A stretch of DNA of 64,000 nt from Streptomyces flavotricini (GCF_020639365.1 NZ_JAINUL010000001.1:1415344-1479343); one strand, 5' to 3'. Counted from the first letter of the stretch, positions 20,056 through 28,545 are shown. Made by a program: numbers and translations. The notes: a model not told the origin generated them from the letters alone.

Positions 20056-20658
20056 ATGAGGCACCGCAGTGTCGCGGACCTGATGACGCCCACCGTCATC
20101 ACCGTCCAGCGCGCGACCGCCTTCAAGGAGATCGCCCGGATCCTGAAGGAGTTCGACATCACCGCCGTGCCCGTCGTCGACGAGACCGGGCACCCCGCCG
20201 GTGTCGTCTCCGAAGCCGACCTGCTCCGCCGGCGGCCCGCCGGCGATGCGAGAACCGCCGAGGAGCTGATGACGAGCCCGGCCGTCACGGCACGGCCCGA
20301 GTGGAGCGTGGTCCGCGCAGCCAGGGTCATGCAGCGACACCAGGTCAAGCGGCTACCGGTCGTCGACTCGGACGGGCGTGTGGTCGGCATGCTCAGCCGC
20401 AGCGATCTGATCCAGCTTTTCCTGCGCCATGACCACGCGATACAGGAAGAGATCCTCGAGGACGTGCTCACCCGGACGCTCCACCTCGCCCCCTCGGCCA
20501 TCACCGTCGAGGTCGATGACGGCATGGTGACGCTGAGTGGCACCCTTCCCCGGCCCGGAGTGCTGCCCGTGATCGTCCGCCTCTGCCAGAGCGTCGACGG
20601 AGTCGTCGACGTCGACAACAGGCTGACCCGGACCGAGGCCGGGGCCGAGCCGAACTGA
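20056..20658 (+). CDS. CBS-CBS-BON domain protein (copy 4)
   Basis: The 200-residue protein begins MRHRSVADLMTPTVITVQR and has two CBS domains (about residues 4-60 and 72-128) and a BON domain (about 140-195, ending SVDGVVDVDNRLTR). It has the same start and ending pattern as copy 7 (30353) and as the deleted CBS remnant at 30202. The gene lies 13 bases after copy 3 and 115 bases before a USP gene. That spacer contains a pair of the 15-nt palindromes, so the USP probably has its own promoter. Confidence 0.88.
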   Translation: MRHRSVADLMTPTVITVQRATAFKEIARILKEFDITAVPVVDETGHPAGVVSEADLLRRRPAGDARTAEELMTSPAVTARPEWSVVRAARVMQRHQVKRLPVVDSDGRVVGMLSRSDLIQLFLRHDHAIQEEILEDVLTRTLHLAPSAITVEVDDGMVTLSGTLPRPGVLPVIVRLCQSVDGVVDVDNRLTRTEAGAEPN

Positions 20659-20674
20659 ACTGAACGGGCAAGGA

Positions 20675-20709
20675 GGGCCGATCGGTCCCCGGTCGGACCG
20701 CTCGGACCC
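20675..20709. promoter_or_regulatory. Pair of DevR/OsdR-box-like palindromes upstream of a USP gene
   Basis: GGGCCGATCGGTCCC (20675-20689) is a nearly perfect inverted repeat. CGGACCGCTCGGACCC (20694-20709) starts 19 bases later in the same orientation. They lie 65-99 bases before the ATG of the USP gene at 20774, a usual distance for activator sites. Binding by the OsdR-like regulator is inferred. Confidence 0.6.
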
Positions 20710-20773
20710 TCCCACCGGCACGACAAGCGGAACAGTCTGGAATCAGCCGACCACCGACTCCAGGAGGGACACC

Positions 20774-21652
20774 ATGTTGAACCGGATCACGGTAGGTCTG
20801 GACGGATCGAGCGCCGGCCTCGCCGCAGCCGACTGGGCCGCCCACGAGGCCGAACTGCGCGGCGCGGCGCTGGAACTCGTCCACGCGGAGGACTGGGCCC
20901 AGTACGGGCCCTTCGCCGTCCCGCTCCCCGAGCCGCGTCAGCAGTGGGCGGAGGATCTCCTTTCGCACACACGTGACCGGCTGCTGCGCGAACACGGCAC
21001 GCTCGACATCAGCACCCGCGGCACCGAAGGACTCGCGGCCTTCAAGGTCCTCGCCTCGGCCGCATCCGATGCGGACCTGCTCGTGCTCGGCTCACGCGGT
21101 CTCGGCTCCGTCACCGGGTTCATCGTGGGCTCGACCGGCTCGGCGACCATCCCCGAGACCGAGACTCCCGTCGTCCTCGTGCGCTCCGTCGACGGCCAAG
21201 ACCGTCCGCACGTGAATGCGGACGATGCCGGACCGGTGGTGCTCGGAGTGGACCCGCGCAGCAACTGCGACCGGCTCCTCTCCTTCGCCTGCGAGGAAGC
21301 CGACCGGCGGTCCTGCCCGCTCGTCGTCGTACACGGCTGGTCGCTCCCGCCGGTCTTCTCCTACGCTCCCACCCTCGACCCCGGCGTCGAGAAGGAGATG
21401 GCCGACCGGCTCAAGACCACTCTCCGTGACCTGCTGAGCCCCTGGGAGCGGAAGTACCCGCAGCTCTCCGTGGACGCACGCTTGGTCATCGGTCAGCCCG
21501 CCATCCAGATCCTGGACGCCGCGTCCGGCGCGGCACTCGTCGTGGTCGGCCGGCGTATCCGCCGTCCGGCACTCGGCGCCCGCATCGGGCCCGTCACCCA
21601 CGCGGTGATGCACCACGCCACCTCACCGGTCGCCGTCGTGGCGCACGGCTGA
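20774..21652 (+). CDS. Universal stress protein, two UspA domains
   Basis: The 292-residue protein has two UspA domains. Domain 1 (about 1-145) starts NRITVGLDGSSAGLAAADW and has the loop LGSRGLGSVTGFIVGSTGS. Domain 2 (about 155-290) has VVVGRRIRRPALGARIGPVTH. The start ATG follows CCAGGAGGGACACC. It is a close paralogue of the USP at 31048, with the same domain-2 PRRIR/GP pattern and the same ending (VAVVAHG/VAVIAHA). The Acg-like nitroreductase gene follows after 23 bases, probably in one operon. Rv2623-type USPs and Acg proteins are also coregulated in the mycobacterial DosR regulon. Confidence 0.92.
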   Translation: MLNRITVGLDGSSAGLAAADWAAHEAELRGAALELVHAEDWAQYGPFAVPLPEPRQQWAEDLLSHTRDRLLREHGTLDISTRGTEGLAAFKVLASAASDADLLVLGSRGLGSVTGFIVGSTGSATIPETETPVVLVRSVDGQDRPHVNADDAGPVVLGVDPRSNCDRLLSFACEEADRRSCPLVVVHGWSLPPVFSYAPTLDPGVEKEMADRLKTTLRDLLSPWERKYPQLSVDARLVIGQPAIQILDAASGAALVVVGRRIRRPALGARIGPVTHAVMHHATSPVAVVAHG

Positions 21653-21675
21653 GGCCGCACAGACAGGACAGCCCC

Positions 21676-22668
21676 GTGACCGCCACGCACCTCGACCCCG
21701 ACACCGTCATCCGGCTCATCGGTGACGCCGTCACCGCCCCGTCCATGCACAACGCCCAGCCATGGAAGTTCGTGTTCCATGTCGGCAGCGGTGTACTCGC
21801 CCTGTACGGCGATCCGGAACGCGCCATGCCCCGGACCGACCCGGATCACCGTGGCCTCCACCTCAGTTGCGCCGCGGCGCTGTTCAACCTGCGTGTGTCC
21901 GCAGCCTGGATCGGCCTCCCCATCCGTGTGCAGCTCGTGCCCGACGACGCCGAACCATGGCTGCTCGCCACGGTGACCATCGACGAAACCGCGGGCGCGG
22001 ACCCCGAGCTGGCCTCCTTGCACGACGCCGTCCGGCGCCGGCACACCAGCCGGTACCCGTTCAGCGAGGAGCCGGTGCCGACCGCACTGCTGGACGGTCT
22101 GTGGGCCGCGGCCCACTTGGAGGGCTGCCGGCTGACCGTCCCGGACACCTGGCACATCGACACCGTGCTCGGGCTGGTACGGGACGCCGAACACCGCGAG
22201 GAGATCGATCCGCTCGCCCGGGCGGAAACCGCGGCCTGGACCTCCCACACGCAGGACTCTGCGAGCCCACGTGACGACGGCATTCCCGCCGCCGCATTCG
22301 GACCCAAGGGTTCCGGCGGGCCCACCCCCGTGCGCGACTTCGGTTGGGCCAACCCGACACCGGATCGTGGCTGGGCCGTGTTCGAGAAGCGGCCGCAGCT
22401 GGCCCTGCTGAGCACCGAGGGGGACACGAGGGCCGACTGGCTGCGCGCCGGCCAGGCCATGGAGCGCGTCCTCCTGCAAGCCACCGCTGACGGCCTTGCC
22501 ACTTCGATGACGTCCCATCCCCTGGAATGGCCGGAGCTGCGGTGGACGGTGCGCGACCCGGTCGCGGCCATGGGACACGTGCAGATGGTCTTCCGCCTCG
22601 GCTACGGCCCCGCAGGCCCCGACACGCCCCGCCGTCCGTTGACCGAGGTCCTGGAAATTCGGGAGTAG
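21676..22668 (+). CDS. Acg-family nitroreductase-like protein
   Basis: The 330-residue protein matches the Acg/Rv2032 family of nitroreductase-fold proteins: an early [12 protein letters not shown] motif, [15 protein letters not shown], then [16 protein letters not shown] and a C-terminal [17 protein letters not shown]. Mycobacterial Acg proteins are strongly DosR-induced and are thought to bind and sequester flavin rather than act as classical nitroreductases. Whether this one is catalytic is unknown. The GTG start lies 23 bases after the USP gene with a weak ribosome site, which suggests cotranscription. Its presence supports the DosR-like identity of the island. Confidence 0.87.
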   Translation: MTATHLDPDTVIRLIGDAVTAPSMHNAQPWKFVFHVGSGVLALYGDPERAMPRTDPDHRGLHLSCAAALFNLRVSAAWIGLPIRVQLVPDDAEPWLLATVTIDETAGADPELASLHDAVRRRHTSRYPFSEEPVPTALLDGLWAAAHLEGCRLTVPDTWHIDTVLGLVRDAEHREEIDPLARAETAAWTSHTQDSASPRDDGIPAAAFGPKGSGGPTPVRDFGWANPTPDRGWAVFEKRPQLALLSTEGDTRADWLRAGQAMERVLLQATADGLATSMTSHPLEWPELRWTVRDPVAAMGHVQMVFRLGYGPAGPDTPRRPLTEVLEIRE

Positions 22669-23360
22669 AAGACGGTGGAGGACGCGCGGCCGCTCAAGGG
22701 CCAGCGCCGCAAACACCAGTGCGGCGGCCGGCTCGGCCAGCAGCCGGGTACGGCTGGGTGAAGACGAGTTCGAAGGCGATGCCGGCGAGCAGCAGCGCGC
22801 CTCGGACTGGGCGACCCGTGCAGGTTCGGCGTACCGATGCCGACGGCGCGGGCCACGGCAGCCGCGGTGGCACCGTTGTCACCGAGGCGCATCCGGTTGC
22901 GGGTGAGGGTGCCGGTCTTGTCGGTACGGATGACATGGGTGGAGCCGAGGGTCTCCACGGCACTCAGCCGCTTGATCACCGCGCCGTGGCGGACGAGAAC
23001 ACGTACGCCGACGGCGAGGGCGAGGGGCGATGGTGGGCAGCAGCCCTTCCGGCACGTCGGCCACGAGCAGGCCGATCGCGAACACCAGCGAGTCGGTGAG
23101 CGGCAGCCCCACTGCGACGCCCAGCACGAGGAATACCGCTCCCAGGGCGACCGCGACGGCGGCGCGCAGCCAGGCGACCTTCTTGACCTGCGTCTCCAGC
23201 GGGCTCGGTTCGCGGCGGGTGCGCCGGCTGAGAGCGGCGATCCGGCCGAGTTCGGTGTGGTCTCCGGTGGCGAATACGATCGCCTGCGCGCCGGGGACCC
23301 GGTCCCGGGCCGGGACGTGTTGCGGCTGGCCGTCGCGGAGCACCCGGGCCGGCGGCGGTC
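22669..23360 (-). pseudogene. P-type cation ATPase remnant, frameshifted and deleted
   Basis: On the minus strand several ATPase pieces appear in different frames. There is an actuator segment ([19 protein letters not shown]), membrane helices ending [14 protein letters not shown], and the phosphorylation region [20 protein letters not shown]. After a jump comes a C-terminal membrane piece ([18 protein letters not shown]). The N-terminus, the nucleotide-binding domain and most C-terminal helices are missing, and at least two frameshifts separate the pieces. The VPEGLLP motif points to a pump of a different subtype from the intact ATPase at 13718. The gene cannot make a working pump. Confidence 0.8.
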
Positions 23361-23957
23361 TCAGTCGTCACCGGCTCCCTGGCCGGGGCGCAGGCGGCCG
23401 GACCAGAGCGGCTCGACGCCCGCCCACTCGGATTCCCAGGCCCGTGCGCTGCGCGCGTCCAGGACACGGAGGCGGACGGCGACGAGGGCGCCGCCGGCGA
23501 GCACGATCCCGGCCAGCGCTCCGGTGCCGATGCCCACCGCGTTCAGAGCGATGTCGGCCTGGCCGGGCGGAGCGGCTGCCACGCTGCCGTTTTCATCGAC
23601 CCACACGCGGACCGTGTCGCCGTTCCGGGTTCCTGCCGGAACGGGGATGGTTTCCGTGTGCGAGCGCTGCGCGGGGTAGTGCCACGTGGCGCTCGCAACG
23701 GTCACCGGGCGGCTGCTCGGCTGGTCTCCCGCTCGGTAGCCGGTCTCGCCGACCGTGGTGGCCGTCACGGTGTGGCGGTGGCGCGCGATGTTCTCCGCGG
23801 TGCGGTGGCCGTCCGTCCAGGCCGCCCGCCCGAGGGCGAAGCCGACGACCACCGCCAGCAGGCAGATCAGCGCGAAGGCGGCACGCATACGCGTCCGGGT
23901 GCGGTCGGCATCACGCCTGAGCGGGTTGGCCCCCGTCCCTTGCGTCCGGTGGTGCAT
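23361..23957 (-). CDS. Rv1733c-like membrane protein
   Basis: The 198-residue protein has a polar N-terminus, a membrane helix at about 24-44 ([18 protein letters not shown]), and an extracytoplasmic domain of about 85 residues with a [18 protein letters not shown] motif. A second helix follows at about 133-160 and then a short cytoplasmic tail. This layout matches the Rv1733c family, a DosR-regulon membrane protein of unknown function in mycobacteria. The ATG is preceded by GGAGGCGTGCC. Its 3' end abuts the ATPase remnant. The flavodoxin gene lies upstream on the same strand with 42 bases between. Confidence 0.82.
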   Translation of the reverse strand: MHHRTQGTGANPLRRDADRTRTRMRAAFALICLLAVVVGFALGRAAWTDGHRTAENIARHRHTVTATTVGETGYRAGDQPSSRPVTVASATWHYPAQRSHTETIPVPAGTRNGDTVRVWVDENGSVAAAPPGQADIALNAVGIGTGALAGIVLAGGALVAVRLRVLDARSARAWESEWAGVEPLWSGRLRPGQGAGDD

Positions 23958-23999
23958 GGCACGCCTCCGTGCTGGTGCGTGCCGAGCCGGGCCGTCCCT

Positions 24000-24500
24000 T
24001 CAGGCGGCGACGAGCTCGGCGCTGATGTGGTGGGCCCACTTCTGGATCCGCTCCGGGTTTCGGAAGTCTCCGCCTTTGCCCTGGCGGGTCAGTGCCTTGG
24101 CGAGGAAGCCCGGGGTGTGGGCCGTGACGCTGCCGCCGAAGGTCATGTGCTCGCGCGCTCCGACCAGCTGCATCTCCCGGGCGACCGCGGAGACCGGGGG
24201 GACGTCGTGTTCCTCGGCCGAGCGGTCGAGCGGGCCGCTGCTGAACATCCACACAGGGCGGTGCCGCAGGGAGTCGGCGTTGCGTTCGGCGCAGTGCTTG
24301 GCCTTGCTGCTCCAGTGGCCGGCGTAGAGGGAGCCGCCGAGGACGACGGCGTCGTAGGCACGGACGTCGTGGACGTCGTCGGCGGGCAGCACGACGGCGT
24401 CGAGACCGTCCTCGCGCAGGGTCACCGCGATCTGTTCGGCGATCCCTGCGGTGGCTCCGTGCTTGGTCCCGTAGGCGACCAGGACTCGCTTGGTGCTCAT
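24000..24500 (-). CDS. Flavodoxin-domain protein (protoporphyrinogen oxidase/HemG-like)
   Basis: The 166-residue protein starts KRVLVAYGTKHGATAGIAE, the FMN phosphate-binding loop of flavodoxins. It continues with DAVVLGGSLYAGHW and the WMFSSGPLDRSA segment seen in HemG-like menaquinone-dependent protoporphyrinogen oxidases and related flavodoxins. It probably carries FMN and transfers electrons; the substrate is uncertain. AAGGAG precedes the ATG. Two DevR-box-like motifs lie 70-104 bases upstream (24570-24604). The Rv1733c-like gene is downstream and likely cotranscribed. Confidence 0.85.
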   Translation of the reverse strand: MSTKRVLVAYGTKHGATAGIAEQIAVTLREDGLDAVVLPADDVHDVRAYDAVVLGGSLYAGHWSSKAKHCAERNADSLRHRPVWMFSSGPLDRSAEEHDVPPVSAVAREMQLVGAREHMTFGGSVTAHTPGFLAKALTRQGKGGDFRNPERIQKWAHHISAELVAA

Positions 24501-24569
24501 GGCGGGTGCTCCTTGGCTCCATGGTGCGTTACTGATGCCACTGTCACGCGGCCGACGGCTGGTCCGCTT

Positions 24570-24604
24570 GGGCCGGACGGATCCCTAGAGGGACCATTCG
24601 GTCC
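24570..24604. promoter_or_regulatory. Pair of DevR/OsdR-box-like motifs upstream of flavodoxin gene
   Basis: GGGACCATTCGGTCC (24590-24604) fits the 15-nt motif. GGGCCGGACGGATCCC (24570-24585) is a one-base-longer, imperfect copy starting 20 bases away. They lie 70-104 bases upstream of the flavodoxin ATG (24500, minus strand). They also overlap the 3' end of the PEP-synthase-like remnant, which suggests that the deletions brought them together or that the site predates the decay. Confidence 0.5.
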
Positions 24605-24868
24605 TCCCCGTAGCGGCTCTCCTCGGCGGCGGCGACGTGCTGCTTGACAGCGGCGGAGCTGTCTCGGCGAAGTCCTGGGCGAGGAGGATGTCGGCGGGGA
24701 TCCCGGCCATCACGTAGACCTGGAGGCCGTGCTCGCCGCGCCGGAGCCCTTCGGCCGCCATCACCTCGAGGACCTTGTCGGCCTCTTCCAGGTGCGGCAG
24801 CACGGGATCATGACGATGACGCTGGTCAGGCCCATCTCCTCGCGCACCCGGCGAAGGGGCTGCTGCAT
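24585..24868 (-). pseudogene. PEP synthase / pyruvate phosphate dikinase C-terminal remnant
   Basis: The minus strand encodes PLRRVREEMGLTSVIVMIPC in one frame. It continues in the next frame with LEEADKVLEVMAAEGLRRG, then GLQVYVMAGIPADILLAQDF. This is the PEP-binding TIM-barrel domain of the PPDK/PEP-synthase family. A third frame gives AVKQHVAAAEESR, possibly the protein's C-terminus. The phosphohistidine and ATP-grasp domains are absent. PPDK genes are part of comparable Streptomyces islands (from memory, SCO0208), so this looks like a decayed island member. Confidence 0.6.
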
Positions 24869-25056
24869 GCCACGACGCCCACGGGCGGGTCCGCAGGTGC
24901 TACGGAAGGCCCATCCCACCGGCTGGACACACACGGCACGGGCGCGGCCGTCGAGGTGTGCGCCGGGCTCAAGACGTCACGCCGCAGCCCGAAGCCCACC
25001 CCTTGCGCCTGGGCTCCGGCTGGACACCCGGCCCGGCGTGCGCGAGGCGAGCAGGA
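24869..25056. other. Short degenerate stretch with no gene
   Basis: These 188 bases lie between the PEP-synthase remnant and the 3' end of a USP gene. No reading frame shows recognisable domain sequence and no strong hairpin is evident. It may be further decayed coding sequence. Confidence 0.4.
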
Positions 25057-25506
25057 TCACTCGACGGGGGCGTCAGCCCGGACGATGGTGATCGGACACG
25101 GCGCATGGGACGCCGTTTGCTGGCTCACCGAACCGAGCAGGGCTCGGCTGAAGCCGCCGCGACCTCGGCTGCCCACGACCAGCATGTCCGCACCCTCTGC
25201 CGCATCGACCAGGACGTCGACCGGATTGCCGCGCACCAGACGCTGGTGCACGGAGGAGGCGCCGTCCTCACCGAGAACCGTGCGGACCTCCTCAACCAGA
25301 CGCCGCTCGGCCTCCTCCTCGTCAAAGTCGGCGTCCACCGCCGGAGCCGACCACGATGCGGCACCGGGGAGGTCCCACGCCGCGACCGCCTCTACTCGCC
25401 CGCTCACCAGCCCCGCGTACCGGACCGCCCAGCGCAGCGCGGCCTGGGACGAGGGCGATCCATCGACGCCCACCACGATCCGCGGAGCCTCTTGCTGCCT
25501 GTTCAT
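25057..25506 (-). CDS. Universal stress protein, single UspA domain
   Basis: The 149-residue protein is a single UspA fold. It starts RIVVGVDGSPSSQAALRWA and has the complete ATP-binding loop VVGSRGRGGFSRALLGSVS and the ending CPITIVRAD. It carries a short acidic insert (DADFDEEEAERRL) common in this subgroup. GAAGGGTG lies about 8 bases before the ATG. Unlike the other USPs in the window it has one domain and would act as a dimer. No copy of the 15-nt palindrome is visible directly upstream; the gene may be read from the upstream minus-strand genes. Confidence 0.92.
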   Translation of the reverse strand: MNRQQEAPRIVVGVDGSPSSQAALRWAVRYAGLVSGRVEAVAAWDLPGAASWSAPAVDADFDEEEAERRLVEEVRTVLGEDGASSVHQRLVRGNPVDVLVDAAEGADMLVVGSRGRGGFSRALLGSVSQQTASHAPCPITIVRADAPVE

Positions 25507-25591
25507 CCCGTTTCACCCTTCCGACGGCTGATACATCCACAGTGTGCGCATCACGAACGCAGCGCCACGCGAGCATGCGGCGGTTGTCGGG

Positions 25592-25770
25592 TCAGCCCTT
25601 GGGCAGCCGGAACCACCGTTCCTGGCCTGCGGCAATGCGTGCGTGCCGGTCGCCGGGACGCTGATGCCGAGCCGGCCGGGCCGGAACCGGATACGGATGT
25701 CCTCGTGCCCCGGGTAGGGGACCGAGAACGAGCCCGTCCAGGGCGCGGCAGCGTTCGACACCCGAGTTGG
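25592..25770 (-). pseudogene. Probable GH65 glycosidase/phosphorylase C-terminal remnant
   Basis: In one minus frame the segment GHEDIRIRFRPGRLGISVPA appears, and in the adjacent frame AAGQERWFRLPKG ends at a stop at about 25592. Together they resemble the C-terminal beta-sandwich of family 65 glycoside hydrolases/phosphorylases (pattern RYRGH..I.IR...L.I.VP). Nothing of the catalytic (alpha/alpha)6 barrel is present. The identification rests on pattern memory and is uncertain. Confidence 0.4.
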
Positions 25771-25859
25771 TGATGTCGCCGTCGAGGACGGATTCGATCT
25801 CGATCTCGCCTTCCAGCCGTACGCCCGGAAGACGGTCCGTCATCGGCGACGCACGCGGG

Positions 25860-26031
25860 GGCAGACCCGCGCGTGGCGAACCGGCCGTGCCCCGGGTGCA
25901 GAGGGACTCGATCAGCCGCTCGGTCGTCGACCAGCTCCCGGTACCCACGGGCGGCGTCGAACGGGCACGGTGGTTCTCGTGGCGAGGAGCAGTCCGCCCG
26001 TGTCGAAGACGACTGCGCCCGGCCCGTTCAT
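25860..26031 (-). pseudogene. HAD-superfamily (beta-phosphoglucomutase-like) remnant
   Basis: The ATG at 26029-26031 overlaps the TGA of the XRE-PPOX gene (TGATG). It begins MNGPGAVVFDTGGLLLATRT, close to the first HAD motif (VVFDTDGV) but with the second aspartate changed to glycine. A later frame gives FDAARGYRELVDD, similar to the cap segment of beta-phosphoglucomutase-like enzymes. The rest is missing. HAD and GH65 genes are commonly paired in actinobacteria, so both remnants may come from one lost sugar-phosphorylase operon. Confidence 0.45.
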
Positions 26032-26714
26032 CACTCATGCACCACACGGCGGCCGGTGAGACGGACCGGGGTGAGCTTCATCCAGTGGGTACGGGCGCCG
26101 CCGGCCCAGGGGTGGGACCGGGCCGTGGCGTTGAGGTGGTGGAGTTCTTCCGCGTCGGTGACGGGTGCCAGTTCGCCCACGGCCAGGACGCTCCATCCGC
26201 TTGCGGTGACGTCGTCGATGTTGTCGATCTCGAAGGCGGCCTCGGTCCCCGCCGCTCTGGCGGCGGTCGCTCCCTCAGCGGTCCGGAAGGTGATGTCGGA
26301 TCCTGCGACCAGGTAGTTGACGGGGAGAACCGCTGGGCCGTCCGGAATGAAGACGGCGATGCGGCCCACGCCGTGCGTGGCGAGCAACCGTCGGCATTCG
26401 GTCTCGTCCAGCGGTACGAGCGAGCTGTCGCGCCGGGCGGTGGACCGGCCGGGCACACGCTCGGCGCTCGCGCCGGTCAGGTCCTCGACGGTGACGCCGA
26501 GCGCGTCGGCGATGCGGAGGAGGGTGCTGATGGCCGGGGACGCGGCGTGGTCCTCCAGATAGGCGATGTAATTCGCGTCGGCTCCGCACTTCTGGCCGAG
26601 TTGCTCACGGCTCAGGCCGAGTGCGTTCCTGCGGGCCGCCAGGCGGCGGCCCAGGTCGGTGCGTCCGGTCGTCTCGCCGGACTGCTGCGGGTGGGTGCCC
26701 GGCGTGCTCTTCAC
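26031..26714 (-). CDS. XRE-family HTH plus PPOX-fold fusion protein
   Basis: The 227-residue protein has an N-terminal helix-turn-helix of the XRE type (about residues 12-72; LSREQLGQKCGADANYIAYLE and ALGVTVEDLTG). A PPOX split-barrel domain (about 90-222) carries the VGRIAVFIPDGPAVLPVNYL and GWSVLAVGELAPV motifs. It may be a flavin- or F420-linked DNA-binding regulator, a known actinobacterial fusion. The GTG at 26714 is chosen because GGGAG lies about ten bases upstream; a GTG three codons earlier is possible. The alcohol dehydrogenase gene ends six bases upstream, so the two form an operon. Confidence 0.83.
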   Translation of the reverse strand: MKSTPGTHPQQSGETTGRTDLGRRLAARRNALGLSREQLGQKCGADANYIAYLEDHAASPAISTLLRIADALGVTVEDLTGASAERVPGRSTARRDSSLVPLDETECRRLLATHGVGRIAVFIPDGPAVLPVNYLVAGSDITFRTAEGATAARAAGTEAAFEIDNIDDVTASGWSVLAVGELAPVTDAEELHHLNATARSHPWAGGARTHWMKLTPVRLTGRRVVHE

Positions 26715-26719
26715 GGCAC

Positions 26720-27796
26720 TCACGCTCCCTGGGGAGGTACGGCGAGCGTGTCGTGCTGCGGTCCGCCGAGCACGACCTTGAGGGCGCCGGTTTCGCCGGC
26801 GCGGGAGAAGACGTCGTACGCCTCTTCCATCTGGTCCAGCTCGAAGCGGTGGGTGACCATCGCGGCCCCGGGCAGGCGGCCTGCGGCCATCATGCGCAGC
26901 AGCATGGGGGTGGAGTGGGTGTCGACGAGGCCGGTGGTGATGGTGACGTCCTTGATCCAGAGGTCTTCGAGGTGGAGGACGGCGGGCTTTCCGTGGACAC
27001 CGATGTTGGCGACGTGTCCGCCGGGGCGGACCATCCGGGTGCACATCTCGAACGACTCGGGAACACCGACCGCCTCGATGACCACGTCGGCGCCCAGCCC
27101 CTCGGTCAGGTCTTCGACCAGCCGCTCGGGCTCCTCCAGCGCGCTTGCGGTGGCGTCGGCACCGAGGTCGCGCGCGGCAGCGAGCCGGGAGGCGGCGAGG
27201 TCGACGGCGATGATGCGCCCGGGGCTGTAGAGCTGGGCGGTGGCGATGGCGGCCAGGCCGATGGGGCCGGCTCCCACCACGACGACGGTGTCGCCGGGGC
27301 GCACGTTGCCGTTGAGGACGCCGACCTCGTAGGAGGTCGGGAAGATGTCGGCGAGCAGTACGGCGTCGTGGCTGGCCAGGGCGCTGGGAAGCGGGTGGAC
27401 GGAGAGGTCGGCGAAGGGGACGCGTACGTATTCGGCCTGGGTGCCGTCGATGGTGTGGCCGAGGACCCAGCCGCCGCCTCCGCGGCACTGTCCGTAGTGG
27501 CCTTCGCGGCAGAAGCGGCAGCGGCCGCAGGCGCAGATGCAGGAGATCAGGACGCGGTCCCCGGGGCGGACGGTACGGACGTCGCCGCCGGTTTCGACGA
27601 CGGTGCCGACGGCCTCGTGGCCCAGGATGCGTCCGGGCGTCACCTCGGGGACGTCGCCCTTGACGATGTGCAGGTCGGTGCCGCAGATGGTGACGGCGTC
27701 GACCCGGACGATCGCGTCGGCGGCGTCCTTGATCGAGGGGTCCGGGACGTCCTGCCAGGAGGTCTGTCCGGGCCCGTGGAAGACGAGTGCCTTCAT
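26720..27796 (-). CDS. Zinc-dependent alcohol dehydrogenase (MDR superfamily)
   Basis: The 358-residue protein has catalytic zinc ligands Cys38 (TICGTDLH) and His60-Glu61 (GHEAVG). The structural zinc cysteines Cys90, Cys93, Cys96 and Cys104 are in the CGRCRFC..GHYGQC region. The NAD(P)-binding motif is VVGAGPIGLAA at about 177. It resembles the threonine-dehydrogenase/alcohol-dehydrogenase class and should oxidise an alcohol with NAD(P)+. The exact substrate is unknown. The 186-base upstream region contains a pair of DevR-box-like motifs (27879-27916), which suggests hypoxic or stress induction and a role in fermentation-like redox balance. Confidence 0.9.
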   Translation of the reverse strand: MKALVFHGPGQTSWQDVPDPSIKDAADAIVRVDAVTICGTDLHIVKGDVPEVTPGRILGHEAVGTVVETGGDVRTVRPGDRVLISCICACGRCRFCREGHYGQCRGGGGWVLGHTIDGTQAEYVRVPFADLSVHPLPSALASHDAVLLADIFPTSYEVGVLNGNVRPGDTVVVVGAGPIGLAAIATAQLYSPGRIIAVDLAASRLAAARDLGADATASALEEPERLVEDLTEGLGADVVIEAVGVPESFEMCTRMVRPGGHVANIGVHGKPAVLHLEDLWIKDVTITTGLVDTHSTPMLLRMMAAGRLPGAAMVTHRFELDQMEEAYDVFSRAGETGALKVVLGGPQHDTLAVPPQGA

Positions 27797-27878
27797 GGCG
27801 CGGCCTTCTCTCTGTGCTGTGCGGTGCGGTGCGGTAGGGGTCACCGCCAGGCTGTGCCCCCGCTCCTGCCGCCCGCTT

Positions 27879-27916
27879 GGGCCGGTCGGTCCCCTACCGG
27901 GGACCGGTAGGGACCC
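27879..27916. promoter_or_regulatory. Pair of DevR/OsdR-box-like motifs upstream of alcohol dehydrogenase
   Basis: GGGCCGGTCGGTCCC (27879-27893) fits the 15-nt motif well. A second, imperfect unit GGGACCGGTAGGGACCC (27900-27916) starts 21 bases later. They are 83-120 bases upstream of the dehydrogenase ATG on the minus strand and 67 bases before the metallo-beta-lactamase remnant on the plus strand. They may have served both. Confidence 0.55.
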
Positions 27917-27982
27917 TCCCCAGTGGTCACGGCGGATGCGACGGTGGAATCCGGCATCCGTCCGGAAAGGAGGGCTGCTGCC

Positions 27983-28506
27983 ATGTCCCGGCCAGCCCCT
28001 GCCTCCATCGCCCGTCCGGCCCTGCGGCGCTTCCTCGGCGGGCTGCGCACGGTCACCGGCAGCGAGTTCCTCGTCGAGAGCGACCACGCCCGGATACCCG
28101 TCGACTGCGGGCTCTTCCAGGGTGTCGCGGACCTGCGCCGCCGCAACTGGGACACGCCGGCCTGCGATGCCCGTGACATCCACGCGGTCGCACGGTGAAG
28201 TTCCTCGACCCGGTAGGCCACGTCCTGGGCTCCGCGTGGGCGCACCTGACCCTGGAGGACGGCCACACGGTCGCCGTGAGCGGCGACCTCGGCCGTCCCG
28301 GTCACCCCTTCCTCCTGTCACCCGAACCGTTCTCGCCCGAGATCGCGGCACGAGGTGAGGCCGCGATCGGCGAGTACGTACCCGTACGCGCCGAGGTCGC
28401 CGACGTCCCGCACTTCTCGGCCCACGCCGACGCCGACCGGATCGATGACGAGCTGGGCCGGACGGCCGTCGTACCCAAGTCCGGGGAGGCCGTCCTGGTC
28501 CGCTGA
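27983..28506 (+). pseudogene. MBL-fold (beta-CASP type) hydrolase remnant
   Basis: A good AAGGAGG ribosome site precedes an ATG at 27983 opening a 71-codon frame with [20 protein letters not shown] and [18 protein letters not shown], the start of an RNA-processing-type metallo-beta-lactamase. That frame stops at 28198. The overlapping frame then gives [20 protein letters not shown], a [12 protein letters not shown] motif and later [13 protein letters not shown]. These are internal and C-terminal motifs of the same family. The HxHxDH zinc site and the beta-CASP core are missing, so the enzyme is dead. The order of pieces is preserved, and the loss is by internal deletion. Confidence 0.7.
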
Positions 28507-28508
28507 CC

Positions 28509-28545
28509 GGGGCCGGACGGCCCTGCACAATGCACCGCGCGGCCC
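28509..28545. promoter_or_regulatory. Pair of DevR/OsdR-box-like motifs before Crp-like remnant
   Basis: GGGGCCGGACGGCCC (28509-28523) and TGCACCGCGCGGCCC (28531-28545) start 22 bases apart. The second lacks the first three G bases of the motif. They lie 56-92 bases before the ATG of the second Crp-like remnant and could drive the downstream CBS-BON genes. The assignment is by resemblance only. Confidence 0.4.
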
